From Bradyrhizobium semiaridum (GTDB lineage: Bacteria > Pseudomonadota > Alphaproteobacteria > Rhizobiales > Xanthobacteraceae): a stretch of 64,000 nucleotides of DNA. A program made the position numbers and the translations under genes. This document shows positions 1 to 8,022 of this stretch, one piece after another. Every line of letters starts with the position of its first letter. Positions within the stretch are counted from its first letter, which is position 1. The stretch lies in NCBI RefSeq assembly GCF_020329505.1, contig NZ_JAGKJJ010000008.1:62001-126000 (forward strand), written 5' to 3'. The notes below the pieces were generated by a model. That model searched no databases. It worked only from the letters and a program-made list of their open reading frames with translations, and was not told where the DNA came from.

Positions 1-24
1 TGTGAAGCTTTGTCCTGATCCCCT

Positions 25-78
25 GCTGTCGTCGCCCGGTCCATGTGCGCAATTGCGCACAGGCCGGGCGATGACAGC
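25..78. repeat. Palindromic intergenic repeat with gtgcgcaattgcgcac core
   Basis: Imperfect inverted arms of about 18 bases (25-42 and 61-78) flank a perfect 16-base palindrome at 45-60. A related core (gcgcaattgcg) sits inside the repeat at 21775-21900, so this is probably a dispersed palindromic element rather than a gene-specific operator. Confidence 0.6.
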
Positions 79-116
79 GGTGGGTGACGGCGACGGAGTT
101 GATGCGGCGGCGCCGG

Positions 117-470
117 TCAGCCCTGGCCGAGCAGTTCGTTGATGCGGCGCTGGAGCTGGCGCTTCTTGATCTCGCTGCGGCGCAGGCGCTCGTCGAGGTC
201 GCTGACCGGGGTGTCGGAGGTCATGATGCGGAAGGCGAGGCCGACCTTGTTGGCCTGGCGCCAGATCAGCCGTGCGAGGTACGAGCGGCCCTTGCGGGCG
301 ATGGTCAGCTTCATCTCGTCAGGCACGCGCGCAGCATCGCCGAACTCCACGCAGGCGCCGCCATCGCTGATGTTGCGGACCGTGCAGTCCATCGTCGAGC
401 CGCGTTCGTTGATCTCCGCAACGCCGCCGTAAAGCACCTTGTCGCGAATGGTCCGGCGCCGGTCCAGCAT
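117..470 (-). CDS. PilZ domain protein (putative c-di-GMP receptor)
   Basis: This is a 117-residue single-domain protein. It carries both PilZ signature elements: an arginine cluster RRRTIR near the N-terminus, and NISDGGA, matching (D/N)xSxxG about 30 residues later. In the family these two motifs bind cyclic di-GMP, so a role as a c-di-GMP-responsive switch is inferred. The C-terminal third is charged and probably helical. An ATG at 539 in the same frame is possible, but the ATG at 470 is preceded by TGGAGGA at a good distance and starts directly at the PilZ domain. The gene stands alone. PleD, a c-di-GMP synthase, is encoded at 15142-16515, but no direct link is visible. Confidence 0.85.
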   Translation of the reverse strand: MLDRRRTIRDKVLYGGVAEINERGSTMDCTVRNISDGGACVEFGDAARVPDEMKLTIARKGRSYLARLIWRQANKVGLAFRIMTSDTPVSDLDERLRRSEIKKRQLQRRINELLGQG

Positions 471-624
471 CGCAAAAAATCCTCCAAATGAACGGCAGGA
501 CTGTACCGCTCCGCTGCGCGAAAAGAAGGCCGGCGGCAAAACCGCTTGCAGTTAACGTAAACTGTTCGCAGCCGGCAGGGTGCGGATTCTCCGGTAGTTT
601 TTGCGGCGCAAACGTGCCAGCGCG

Positions 625-1581
625 TCAGTTCGGCAGCCGGCTGTGCCGCCAGTCACGCGGCGACTGGCCGTAGTGCTCGCGGAACACCCGGCCGAAATGC
701 GAAAGGTCGTTAAAGCCCCAGGCGAAGGCGATCTCGCCGATATGGCGATGCGCATGCGCCGGCGAGGCGAGGTCGCGCCTGCAGCGCTCCAGCCGCTGCG
801 CCAGCAGAAAGCGCTGGAACGAGGTGCCCTCGTCGGCGAACAGGCTGCTGGCGTAGCGCGGCGAGATGCCCAGCGCCGCGGCGGTTTCAGTCAGGCCGAG
901 ATCGGGGTTTTGCAGATGCGCCAGCACATGCGCCTTGAGCCGGTAGAGCAGCGCCGAGCGGTGGGTCGAGGCCGGCAGCGCGGCGCTGCCGAGCCGCTCG
1001 GCCATCGCCATCGCGAGCAGGTCGGCGGCCTGATCGGAGAGCCGGATCGCATTGTCGGGATCGAGCCGGTCGGCGACCTCGGCAAGGCCCGCGATGAACT
1101 GGCAGGCGAGCCGCTGCACCGGGCTGTCCGACGTGAACGTGGTCGCGGTGAGGGCCTGCGTGCCAGCGAAGCGCCGGTGCAGCATCTCGCGCGGCATCTG
1201 GAAGATGGTCTGGGTGAAGTCGTCGTTGAAGCGCAGCTCGTAGGGGCGGGTGGTGTCGTAGAACGCGAATTCGCCCGCCTGGATCACGGTCTCGCGGCCG
1301 TCCTGCAGCACGCTGCCTGTGCCGCGCCTGCCGAGCGCGATCAGGATGAAGTCCTCGCTGGCGCGCGCGATCCGCGACGGCGTGCGCAGCACCCGCTGCC
1401 GGCTCGACGACACCGTCGAGCATCGGGCCGCGCCGAGCTGCGCAGAGGTGATGGCGCCGTGGAAGGCGGTGCCGAGGTCGGACCTGCAGTCGAGCTGCAC
1501 GAAGACGTCGCAGACGATGTCCTGCCAGAGCGCGAGGCGCCGGTGCGTGGGCGCGTCTTCCGTGGTGAACAGGGCCGGCAT
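625..1581 (-). CDS. AraC family transcriptional regulator
   Basis: The 318-residue protein has an N-terminal region resembling the AraC-binding-like sensor domain (LALWQDIVCDVF near residue 18) and a C-terminal double helix-turn-helix. The first HTH is around LTETAAALGISPRYASSLF. The second, at about residues 280-312, has the family pattern IGEIAFAWGFNDLSHFGRVF. The ATG at 1581 was chosen over an in-frame start at 1707 because GGAAGGGAG lies just upstream. It is transcribed divergently from the nitrilase and aldoxime dehydratase genes. This suggests that it activates them, possibly in response to a nitrile or aldoxime; the inducer is an inference. Confidence 0.9.
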   Translation of the reverse strand: MPALFTTEDAPTHRRLALWQDIVCDVFVQLDCRSDLGTAFHGAITSAQLGAARCSTVSSSRQRVLRTPSRIARASEDFILIALGRRGTGSVLQDGRETVIQAGEFAFYDTTRPYELRFNDDFTQTIFQMPREMLHRRFAGTQALTATTFTSDSPVQRLACQFIAGLAEVADRLDPDNAIRLSDQAADLLAMAMAERLGSAALPASTHRSALLYRLKAHVLAHLQNPDLGLTETAAALGISPRYASSLFADEGTSFQRFLLAQRLERCRRDLASPAHAHRHIGEIAFAWGFNDLSHFGRVFREHYGQSPRDWRHSRLPN

Positions 1582-1790
1582 GATGTGCTCCCTTCCTTCA
1601 CGAGTCCAAACGCTGGCCACTCGACACAAAGCAAGGTTCGTACCGGGCGCGGCGGGGTGCGATCTCCGCCACAGTCGAATTTTCCTTCCGTCCTGGTCGA
1701 ACGGCATTCCCGGTCCCGGGGCAGCATGATGTCAGAGGTCGCTAGGGCCGATCAAGTGCGAACCGGCTTTGCCGGTGCAGGAGGAGCATC
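1582..1790. promoter_or_regulatory. Divergent regulatory region between AraC gene and nitrilase
   Basis: These 209 bases separate the divergent regulator and nitrilase genes and must hold both promoters. A clear ribosome binding site (AGGAGGAGC) precedes the nitrilase ATG. I searched by eye for sigma-54 and standard -35/-10 elements and found none convincing. Confidence 0.5.
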
Positions 1791-2807
1791 ATGGGCATCG
1801 AACATCCCAAATATCGCGTTGCGGTGGTGCAGGCGGCGCCGGCCTTTCTCGACCTCGACGCGTCGATCGCCAAGTCGATCGCACTGATCGAGGAGGCGGC
1901 CGCCAAGGGCGCCAAGCTGATCGCGTTCCCGGAGGCCTTCATCCCCGGCTATCCCTGGTACATCTGGCTGGACTCGCCGGCTTGGGCGATCGGCCGCGGC
2001 TTCGTGCAGCGCTATTTCGATAATTCGCTGAGCTATGACAGCTCGGAGGCCGAGAGACTGCGGCTTGCAGTGAAGAAGGCCGGCATGACCGCCGTGCTCG
2101 GCCTGTCCGAGCGCGACGGCGGCAGCCTCTACCTCGCGCAGTGGCTGATCGGGCCGGACGGCGAGACCATCGCAAAACGGCGCAAGCTGCGGCCGACCCA
2201 CGCCGAGCGCACCGTCTATGGCGAGGGCGACGGCAGCGATCTTGCGGTGCATGACCGTCCCGGCATCGGCCGGCTCGGCGCGCTGTGCTGCTGGGAGCAC
2301 CTGCAGCCGCTGTCGAAATACGCGATGTATGCCCAGAACGAGCAGGTCCACGTCGCGGCCTGGCCGAGCTTCTCGCTGTACGATCCGTTCGCGCCGGCGC
2401 TCGGCTGGGAGGTCAACAACGCGGCGTCGCGCGTCTACGCCGTCGAGGGTTCGTGCTTCGTGCTGGCGCCTTGTGCGACGGTCTCGCAGGCGATGGTCGA
2501 CGAGCTCTGCGACCGCGACGATAAGCATGCGCTGTTGCATGTCGGCGGCGGCCATGCCGCGATCTACGGGCCCGACGGCAGCGCGATCGCCGAGAAGCTG
2601 CCGCCCGACCAGGAGGGGCTGCTGCTCGCCCACATCGATCTCGGCGCGATCGGGGTCGCCAAGAACGCCGCCGATCCGGCCGGGCATTATTCGCGGCCCG
2701 ACGTCACGCGGCTGCTGCTCAACAAGAAGCCCTCGAAGCGGGTCGAGCATTTTGCGCTGCCGTTCGACAACCTGCCGGGCGATGAGCTCGACGCGGCCGC
2801 GAGCTGA
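1791..2807 (+). CDS. Nitrilase (carbon-nitrogen hydrolase family)
   Basis: The 338-residue protein has the nitrilase catalytic triad in order: Glu48 in FPEAF, Lys132 in RRKLRP, and Cys167 in CCWEH. The aromatic stretch GYPWYIW after the Glu and the length are typical of true bacterial nitrilases that convert nitriles to carboxylic acids and ammonia, rather than amidase-type relatives. The ATG at 1791 follows AGGAGGAGC. The next gene, 11 bases downstream, encodes an aldoxime dehydratase-like protein, so the physiological substrate may be the nitrile made by that enzyme. An arylaceto- or arylaliphatic nitrile is plausible, but specificity cannot be read from the sequence. Confidence 0.93.
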   Translation: MGIEHPKYRVAVVQAAPAFLDLDASIAKSIALIEEAAAKGAKLIAFPEAFIPGYPWYIWLDSPAWAIGRGFVQRYFDNSLSYDSSEAERLRLAVKKAGMTAVLGLSERDGGSLYLAQWLIGPDGETIAKRRKLRPTHAERTVYGEGDGSDLAVHDRPGIGRLGALCCWEHLQPLSKYAMYAQNEQVHVAAWPSFSLYDPFAPALGWEVNNAASRVYAVEGSCFVLAPCATVSQAMVDELCDRDDKHALLHVGGGHAAIYGPDGSAIAEKLPPDQEGLLLAHIDLGAIGVAKNAADPAGHYSRPDVTRLLLNKKPSKRVEHFALPFDNLPGDELDAAAS

Positions 2808-2818
2808 CGGAGGCGAGC

Positions 2819-3853
2819 ATGGAGTCAGCCATTCCATCACACCTGCAGACCGCGCGGTCTCGCCACAAGCGGGTGCCCGACGACTACGCGCCGCCTTACC
2901 CGTCCTTCGTCGCGCGCCACAAGCCGGCGGTGACGCGGGTGATCATGGCCTATTTCGGCGTGCAGTATCGCGGCGAGCCGACGGCCGCGGTGGCCGCGGC
3001 GCTGGCGCTGATCGCTGAGCGCTTCGCGAGCGAGAACGGCCCGTCGCACTGGGATCGCGCGCAATATGTCGATCAGGCCGGCTTCACCGACGTCGTCTCG
3101 GCCGCCTATTGGGACGACGCCATCAGGTTCGATTCCTGGTTCGAAGGGGCGCGCGAGGCCTGGACCGGCGGCGGCGCGGCCGACGGCGTTGGCCGCTTCG
3201 TCGAGGTGTTGCGGCCGCATGTTGCACGCTACGAGACGCTGTTCTCGTCGCCCGATCGTGCCGAGGGCGTCGCCCTCCTTGCCGACGGCATGAGCGGGGA
3301 GATCCAGGAGCACGCTTACTGGGGCGGCATGCGCGACCGCATCCCGCTGTCGCAGACCGATGCGATGGCGCCGGGCGGCGAGCCGCGGGTGATCCGCGAC
3401 GGTGCGCGCATCCGCGTGCTCGCGCACGACAATCTCTGCCTGATCCGCTCCGGACAGGACTGGAGCGACACCGAGGCCTCCGAGCGCAAGATGTATCTCG
3501 ACGACGTCGAGCCGGTCTTGCGCGAGGGCATGGACTTCCTGCGCGACGACGGCGTGCCGGTCGGCTGCTACGCCAACCGCTACATGCGGATCGTCGATGC
3601 CGAGGGACGGCCGACCGAGAAGTCCTACGGCCAGAGCTGGTGGAAGAGTCTGGCGGCGCTGGAGCGCTGGTCGGAATCGCATCCGACGCATGTGCGGATT
3701 TTCGGCGCGGCGATGAAGTATCTGATGGCGCTGGGGCCGAGCGCCAAGCTCCGGCTGTATCACGAGGTCACCGTCGCTGCCGCGGACGAGCAGTTTTTCG
3801 AATATCTCGGCTGCCATGAGCGGACCGGGATGCTCAACGCGGTCAACACGTAA
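2819..3853 (+). CDS. oxd: Phenylacetaldoxime dehydratase-like heme enzyme
   Basis: The 344-residue protein matches the aldoxime dehydratase family in length and in segments such as the N-terminal HLQTARSRHKRVP region, VIMAYFGVQYRG, and the C-terminal LRLYHEV and CHERTGM blocks. Family members are heme proteins that dehydrate aldoximes to nitriles. The histidines in LYHEV (about 315) and CHERT (about 333) are the best candidates for the heme ligand and catalytic histidine, but I have not aligned them. It follows the nitrilase by 11 bases and is almost certainly co-transcribed with it, giving an aldoxime to nitrile to acid route. The ribosome binding site ACGGAGGCG overlaps the spacer. Confidence 0.85.
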   Translation: MESAIPSHLQTARSRHKRVPDDYAPPYPSFVARHKPAVTRVIMAYFGVQYRGEPTAAVAAALALIAERFASENGPSHWDRAQYVDQAGFTDVVSAAYWDDAIRFDSWFEGAREAWTGGGAADGVGRFVEVLRPHVARYETLFSSPDRAEGVALLADGMSGEIQEHAYWGGMRDRIPLSQTDAMAPGGEPRVIRDGARIRVLAHDNLCLIRSGQDWSDTEASERKMYLDDVEPVLREGMDFLRDDGVPVGCYANRYMRIVDAEGRPTEKSYGQSWWKSLAALERWSESHPTHVRIFGAAMKYLMALGPSAKLRLYHEVTVAAADEQFFEYLGCHERTGMLNAVNT

Positions 3854-3860
3854 GGTCTGG

Positions 3861-3946
3861 CCGTCATTGCGGGGAGCGTGGCGACGAAACAATCCATGCT
3901 TCCGCATATGCGGTGCGATGGATTGCTTCGCTTCGCTCGTAATGAT
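3861..3946. repeat. Palindromic intergenic repeat (cgtcattgcgg / cgtaatgatg type)
   Basis: The segment begins ccgtcattgcggggagcg and ends with the roughly complementary cgctcgtaatgatg. Internal arms (aatccatgcttccgcat and gcgatggattgctt) are also inverted. It fills the gap between two convergent genes and could fold into a long hairpin. It looks like a dispersed element; only one copy of this type is in the window. Confidence 0.5.
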
Positions 3947-3996
3947 GTGGGGCTGCCACAGTGCTGCGTTGGGCTGAAAGCGCAGGCACAGAGAAA

Positions 3997-4926
3997 TCAG
4001 GCGACGCGGAGGCCCTTGGCGATTTCCTTCTGGGCGTCGAACTCGCGGCGCAGGCGCGCCAGCTCCTCGGCGCTCAGCGCGTCGGCATTGCTGTAGTCGC
4101 GCTTCCAGGAATGGTCCTCGCTCCAGCGCAGCGGCGACTGCACCGTGGTTTGCGGGCCGGGCGCGGACTCGAGTACGCGCAGCGCCAGCTCCAGCGTGAA
4201 GGCCTGCGAGGCGACGTCGTGCGGCTTGCCGGCGGAGTTGCCGAGCGGGAAGTCGGAGAACAGAAAGCGCGGCACCGCGGCGTGCTCGACGATGTCCTTG
4301 GCGCAGCCCATCACGACGGTTGGGATGCCGTTCGCTTCGAGGTGACGTGCGACGAGGCTGACGGTCTGGTGGCACACCGGGCAGTTCGGAACCAGCACCG
4401 CGGCATCGACATTGTCGTCGCGGCAGCGCTTCAGGATTTCGGGCGCATCGGTGTCGATGGTGACGCGGTGGCTGCGGTTGGTCGGCGCGCCGAAGAAGCG
4501 CGGTGCGACCGCGCCGATCCGCCCTTCGCCGGCGAGCCGCTTGAGCTGCGCCAGCGGGAACCAGGTGCCGCTGTCGGTCGCCGTGGTGTGCACGCGGTCG
4601 TAGGCGATGTGGGAGATTCGCAAATCGTGCTGCTGCGAGGTATTGCCGTCATAGACCGAATAGAATTTGGCGCCGCCGTTGTATTTCGCGCCGGGGCCCT
4701 GGTCGCCCTTGGCCGGATCGAACGGCGCCGCCGTCGTGATGATGGCGACGCGGGACTGGCTCAGCGGCTTGTTCAGCGGCTGGAACGGGGCCGAGGTGTA
4801 ATGCGCCCAGCGGTAGGGCGTGGTGTAGCCGATCGCCGCGTAATAATCGCGGGTCCGCTTCATGTAGCCGATCGGGGCGTCGTCGTCGGGCGCGAAACCG
4901 AGCTGATCGTCCGAAGGTGCGGCCAT
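3997..4926 (-). CDS. GrdB-like (glycine/sarcosine/betaine reductase selenoprotein B family) protein, Cys form
   Basis: The 309-residue protein resembles the GrdB/PrdB family. The diagnostic segment is PNCPVCHQTVSLVARHLE followed by GIPTVVMG, with Cys182 and Cys185. In anaerobic clostridia the corresponding position is selenocysteine and the enzymes reduce glycine, sarcosine, betaine or D-proline. Here both positions are ordinary cysteines and no other Grd subunit is nearby, so classical Stickland reduction is unlikely and the real reaction is unknown. The ATG at 4926 follows AGGGAG; an upstream in-frame ATG at 4953 lacks this. It converges on the aldoxime/nitrile genes. Family assignment is from memory of motifs. 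Confidence 0.6.
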   Translation of the reverse strand: MAAPSDDQLGFAPDDDAPIGYMKRTRDYYAAIGYTTPYRWAHYTSAPFQPLNKPLSQSRVAIITTAAPFDPAKGDQGPGAKYNGGAKFYSVYDGNTSQQHDLRISHIAYDRVHTTATDSGTWFPLAQLKRLAGEGRIGAVAPRFFGAPTNRSHRVTIDTDAPEILKRCRDDNVDAAVLVPNCPVCHQTVSLVARHLEANGIPTVVMGCAKDIVEHAAVPRFLFSDFPLGNSAGKPHDVASQAFTLELALRVLESAPGPQTTVQSPLRWSEDHSWKRDYSNADALSAEELARLRREFDAQKEIAKGLRVA

Positions 4927-5017
4927 TTTGCGCTCCCTTTTGCGCGCCATCATTATCAGCCATAGCTAGACGAGCAGCCTGCGGTGTCAAGCCGCGCCGC
5001 GCGGGAACAGAACTGCG

Positions 5018-6109
5018 ATGCGAACAGGTCTTTGCGCCGCATGGATCATGCTTGCGATGCTGGCGCCGGCGATCGGCGCCGGCGCGGAAGACACGCCGGG
5101 TGCTGCGACCGGTCCGCCGAGCGCCGAGCAGCCCGTGCCTCCTCCGGCGGAGAAACCGGCAATGCCACCTGCTGCCCCCTCGGCGGAGAAGCCGGCCGAT
5201 CCGCCTGCGGCGGCTCCCGCCGACAAGCCCGCAACGCCCGAGGAGAAGTCCGCATCGTCTCCACCCGAGAAGCCCCAGGCGGCCGATAAACCCGCTGATG
5301 GGCGCGAGAGCGACACCCGCGAGGCGATGTGCCTAATGATCGAGTCGGCGGCCCGCGCCAACGACCTGCCGCTCGAATTCTTCGCCCGCGTGATCTGGCA
5401 GGAGAGCCGTTTCCAGGCCGATGCGGTCGGACCGGTCACGCGCAACGGCCAGCGCGCGCAGGGCATCGCGCAGTTCATGCCGGGCACCGCGAGCGAGCGC
5501 GGGCTGCTCGATCCCTTCAATCCGGTGCAGGCGCTGCCGAAATCGGCCGAGTTCCTCAGCGAGCTGCGCGGCCAGTTCGGCAATCTCGGGCTTGCCGCGG
5601 CGGCGTACAATGCCGGCCCGCGCCGGATCCAGGAATGGCTCGCCGGCACCGGCTACATGCCGCAGGAGACCCGCGCCTATGTCTACGCCATCACCGGCTC
5701 CAGCGTCGACGACTGGGCCGCCGCCGGGCGCACCGGCAAGATGCCCGAGCGCAAGCCGACCTCGAGCTGCCGCGAGCTGATGGCGCTGCTCAAGCGCGCG
5801 CCCAATCCGTTCGTCGCCGGGCTCGAGCAGCACGTGACGCTGTCGGCCGCCAAGGCCTGGGGCGTGCAGCTCGCCGCCGGCTTCAGCCGCGACAAGGCGC
5901 TGGCGATGTATGCCCGCGCGATGAAACGGCTGTCCAACGTGATCGGCGACCAGGACCCGAGCCTCTTGAGCTCGCGGCTGCGTACCCGCGGCAGCGCGAC
6001 CTTCTACCAGGTCCGCATCGGCGCCGACACGCGGCCCGAGGCCGACGGCCTCTGCAACCGCATCCGCAAGGCGGGCGGTGCGTGCTTCGTGCTGAAGAAC
6101 CGGGCGTGA
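5018..6109 (+). CDS. Secreted soluble lytic transglycosylase with SPOR domain
   Basis: The 363-residue protein starts with a Sec-type signal peptide (hydrophobic WIMLAMLAPAIGAGA, cleavage near residue 23), then a Pro/Ala/Lys/Glu-rich linker to about residue 98. An SLT domain follows, with catalytic Glu129 in IWQESRF and the conserved AQGIAQFMPGTA and AAYNAGP motifs. The last 35 residues (FYQVRIGADTRPEADGLCNRI and onward) look like a SPOR domain, which binds denuded peptidoglycan at division sites. The inferred role is periplasmic cleavage of glycan strands producing 1,6-anhydroMurNAc ends. The flexible linker probably tethers the catalytic domain. Confidence 0.88.
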   Translation: MRTGLCAAWIMLAMLAPAIGAGAEDTPGAATGPPSAEQPVPPPAEKPAMPPAAPSAEKPADPPAAAPADKPATPEEKSASSPPEKPQAADKPADGRESDTREAMCLMIESAARANDLPLEFFARVIWQESRFQADAVGPVTRNGQRAQGIAQFMPGTASERGLLDPFNPVQALPKSAEFLSELRGQFGNLGLAAAAYNAGPRRIQEWLAGTGYMPQETRAYVYAITGSSVDDWAAAGRTGKMPERKPTSSCRELMALLKRAPNPFVAGLEQHVTLSAAKAWGVQLAAGFSRDKALAMYARAMKRLSNVIGDQDPSLLSSRLRTRGSATFYQVRIGADTRPEADGLCNRIRKAGGACFVLKNRA

Positions 6110-6121
6110 TGTCGCAGTGAT

Positions 6122-6152
6122 CCGCAGCCCGGATGCAGCGCAGCGCAATCCG
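6122..6152. repeat. Partial copy of REP family A (gcagcccggatgcagcgcag)
   Basis: This is a single arm matching the repeat found complete at 7801-7891 and 16532-16621. The partner arm is not visible downstream, so this copy appears degenerate. Confidence 0.45.
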
Positions 6153-6321
6153 GCGCGCTCGCCGCGGGTCGTCGTCTTCATGCTGACGCGGCGATCGATC
6201 TTCGCCGGCGTTATCGCGGGCGAAGTCGTCATGCTTGGCCGCAAAACCTGGCTCGGCTGATTGCGGCGAGCGCATTATCGGCTAGTCTCGCGCCCCAACA
6301 AACAACAATCGGGGAAACGGC

Positions 6322-7296
6322 ATGAGATGGCGGGCAGCAGCAATCATAGTCGGTCTGATCGCAGCGCTCGCAGCGCCGCCGTCCCGCGCCGCCGATTATC
6401 CGACGCGCCCGATCAAGCTGATCGTCCCCTATGCCGCGGGCGGACCGACCGACGTGCTGGGCCGTCTGGTCGGCGAATATCTCGGGCGCGACCTCAAGCA
6501 GGTGGTCGTGATCGAGAACAAGGCCGGCGCGCAGGGCGCGATCGGCGCCGAGGCGGTGGCGCGCTCCGATCCCGACGGCTACACGCTGTTCGTGACGGCG
6601 GCCTCGATCTTCGTGCTCAACCCGCTGCTCTACAAGAAGCTGCCCTACGATCCGGCGCGGGACTTTCGGCTGCTGGCCGTCGTCACCGACGCGCCGATGA
6701 TCATGGAGGTGCATCCCTCAGTGCCCGCCAAGACGATCGCGGAGTTCGTCGCCTACGCGAAGAAGAACCCCGGAAAGCTCAACTTCGGTTCGGCTGGTAC
6801 CGGCGGCACCGTTCATCTCGCCGGCGAGATGTTCAAGCAGATGGCCGGCGTCGAGATGACCCACGTGCCCTACAAGGGCGCAGGTCCTGCGCTGACCGAC
6901 CTGTTGTCCGGCAATATCCAGCTGATGTTCGACACGCTCGGCACCGCGCTGCCGCCGGTGAAGTCGGGCATGCTGCGTCCGCTCGGCGTCAGCTCGACGC
7001 AGCGGATTCCCGATCTGCCCGATTTGCCGACCATTGCCGAGAGCGGCTATCCCGATTATGCCGTCAGCGTCTGGTACGGGGTCGCGGCGCCGTCGAAAGT
7101 GCCCGGCGAGATCGCCGACAAGGTCAAGGCGAGCCTCGACCGGGCCTTGAACGACGAGGCGTTTCGCGCTTCCCTGATCAAGATCGGCTTCCCGCCGCTG
7201 CGCCCGAAGAGCCAGGCCGAGATCGACAAATTCGTGGACACCGACCGCGCGCGCTGGGCGGGCGTGGTCAAGGCGCTGAACATATCGTTGGACTGA
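6322..7296 (+). CDS. Bug/TctC family tripartite tricarboxylate transporter substrate-binding protein
   Basis: The 324-residue protein has a signal peptide (AAIIVGLIAALAAPPSRAA) followed by the Bug hallmark YPTRPIKLIVPYAAGGPTD. Later family blocks include KLNFGSAGTGGTVHLAGEMFK and VPYKGAGPALTDLLSGNIQ. Bug proteins are periplasmic binding proteins for carboxylates and related small acids. No TctA or TctB membrane subunit is encoded nearby, so this is an orphan binding protein, as is common for expanded Bug families. The ATG follows GGGGAAACGG. The next gene begins 3 bases after the stop codon. The ligand cannot be predicted. Confidence 0.9.
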   Translation: MRWRAAAIIVGLIAALAAPPSRAADYPTRPIKLIVPYAAGGPTDVLGRLVGEYLGRDLKQVVVIENKAGAQGAIGAEAVARSDPDGYTLFVTAASIFVLNPLLYKKLPYDPARDFRLLAVVTDAPMIMEVHPSVPAKTIAEFVAYAKKNPGKLNFGSAGTGGTVHLAGEMFKQMAGVEMTHVPYKGAGPALTDLLSGNIQLMFDTLGTALPPVKSGMLRPLGVSSTQRIPDLPDLPTIAESGYPDYAVSVWYGVAAPSKVPGEIADKVKASLDRALNDEAFRASLIKIGFPPLRPKSQAEIDKFVDTDRARWAGVVKALNISLD

Positions 7297-7299
7297 CAG

Positions 7300-7791
7300 A
7301 TGGTACGTGAAAGTGAACTGCGCACGGGCGAGGTCGCCGTTGATATGCCGACAGCGCGCGATGCCGGCCTCGTCTTCATCGGCCGCATCCGCACGCCGTG
7401 GACCTCGCGGCTGGAGACGCCGCGGCAGGGGCGGCATGACGGACCGGTGTGCCGGCTCGAAATCTTCGAACCGTGGATCGCGGCGATCAAGGGCGTCGAT
7501 TTCTACGAGAACCTCGAAGTGCTGTACTGGCTGCACCAGTCGCGCCGCGACATCGTGCTGCAGAGCCCGAAGAACAACAACAAGACCCGCGGCACCTTCT
7601 CGCTGCGCTCGCCGGTGCGGCCCAACCCGATCGGGACCTCAATCGTGAAGCTGGTCGGCGTCGAGGGCAACGTCATCCTGGTCCGCGGCCTCGACTGCCT
7701 CGACGAGACGCCGCTGATCGACGTCAAGCCCGACCGCTGCGAGTTCACACCGCTGGCGCCGCCGCAGCCAGGGGATTTTCAGACGGAGTAG
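7300..7791 (+). CDS. TrmO/TsaA-like tRNA methyltransferase family protein
   Basis: The 163-residue protein shows the TrmO (YaeB/TsaA) beta-barrel signature: FIGRIRTPW at the N-terminus, then [20 protein letters not shown] and [11 protein letters not shown]. coli TrmO uses S-adenosylmethionine to N6-methylate t6A37 in tRNA-Thr. This protein is shorter than E. coli TrmO and lacks the C-terminal extension, so it may belong to a related family with another substrate. It starts 3 bases after the Bug-protein stop and is probably translationally coupled, an unexpected partnership. Confidence 0.75.
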   Translation: MVRESELRTGEVAVDMPTARDAGLVFIGRIRTPWTSRLETPRQGRHDGPVCRLEIFEPWIAAIKGVDFYENLEVLYWLHQSRRDIVLQSPKNNNKTRGTFSLRSPVRPNPIGTSIVKLVGVEGNVILVRGLDCLDETPLIDVKPDRCEFTPLAPPQPGDFQTE

Positions 7792-7800
7792 CGCCGTAGC

Positions 7801-7891
7801 CGTAGCCCGGATGGAGCGCAGCGTAATCCGGGGGCCGTTTCATCCGCGGATAGTTTCGCCCCGGATTACGCTTCGCTCCATCCGGGCTACG
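7801..7891. repeat. REP family A inverted repeat
   Basis: Arms cgtagcccggatggagcgca and its near-perfect complement (ending at 7891) flank about 30 bases. The same structure recurs at 16532-16621, and partially at 6122-6152. It is a dispersed palindromic element in an intergenic gap, directly adjoining a family B copy. Confidence 0.8.
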
Positions 7892-7905
7892 AAGCTCGCG
7901 CTCCG

Positions 7906-8014
7906 CCGTCATTCCGGGGCGTCGCGCAGCGACGAGCCCGGAATCCATTGGGCCGCAATGTTCGCTGAAGAAGGATTCCGGACTCGCGCCAATGGGCGCG
8001 CCCCGGAATGACGG
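7906..8014. repeat. REP family B inverted repeat
   Basis: The ends are ccgtcattccgggg and ccccggaatgacgg, exact complements. Internal arms cgacgagcccggaatccatt and ggattccggactcgcg are also inverted. Other copies are at 21775-21900 and 34198-34303. Families A and B are abutted here between convergent genes. Confidence 0.82.
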
Positions 8015-8022
8015 CGGTGAGA

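Noticed and set aside
1582..1790. Possible sigma-54 promoter before the nitrilase
   Set aside because: No GG-N10-GC pair with the flanking consensus could be found.
601..1887. 428-codon plus-strand frame opposite the AraC gene
   Set aside because: Low-complexity Arg/Ala/Gly composition and no ribosome binding site. The minus-strand frame has a full AraC HTH and Shine-Dalgarno.
1752..2840. 362-codon minus-strand frame opposite the nitrilase
   Set aside because: It is antisense to a gene with a complete catalytic triad; composition is typical of a shadow frame.
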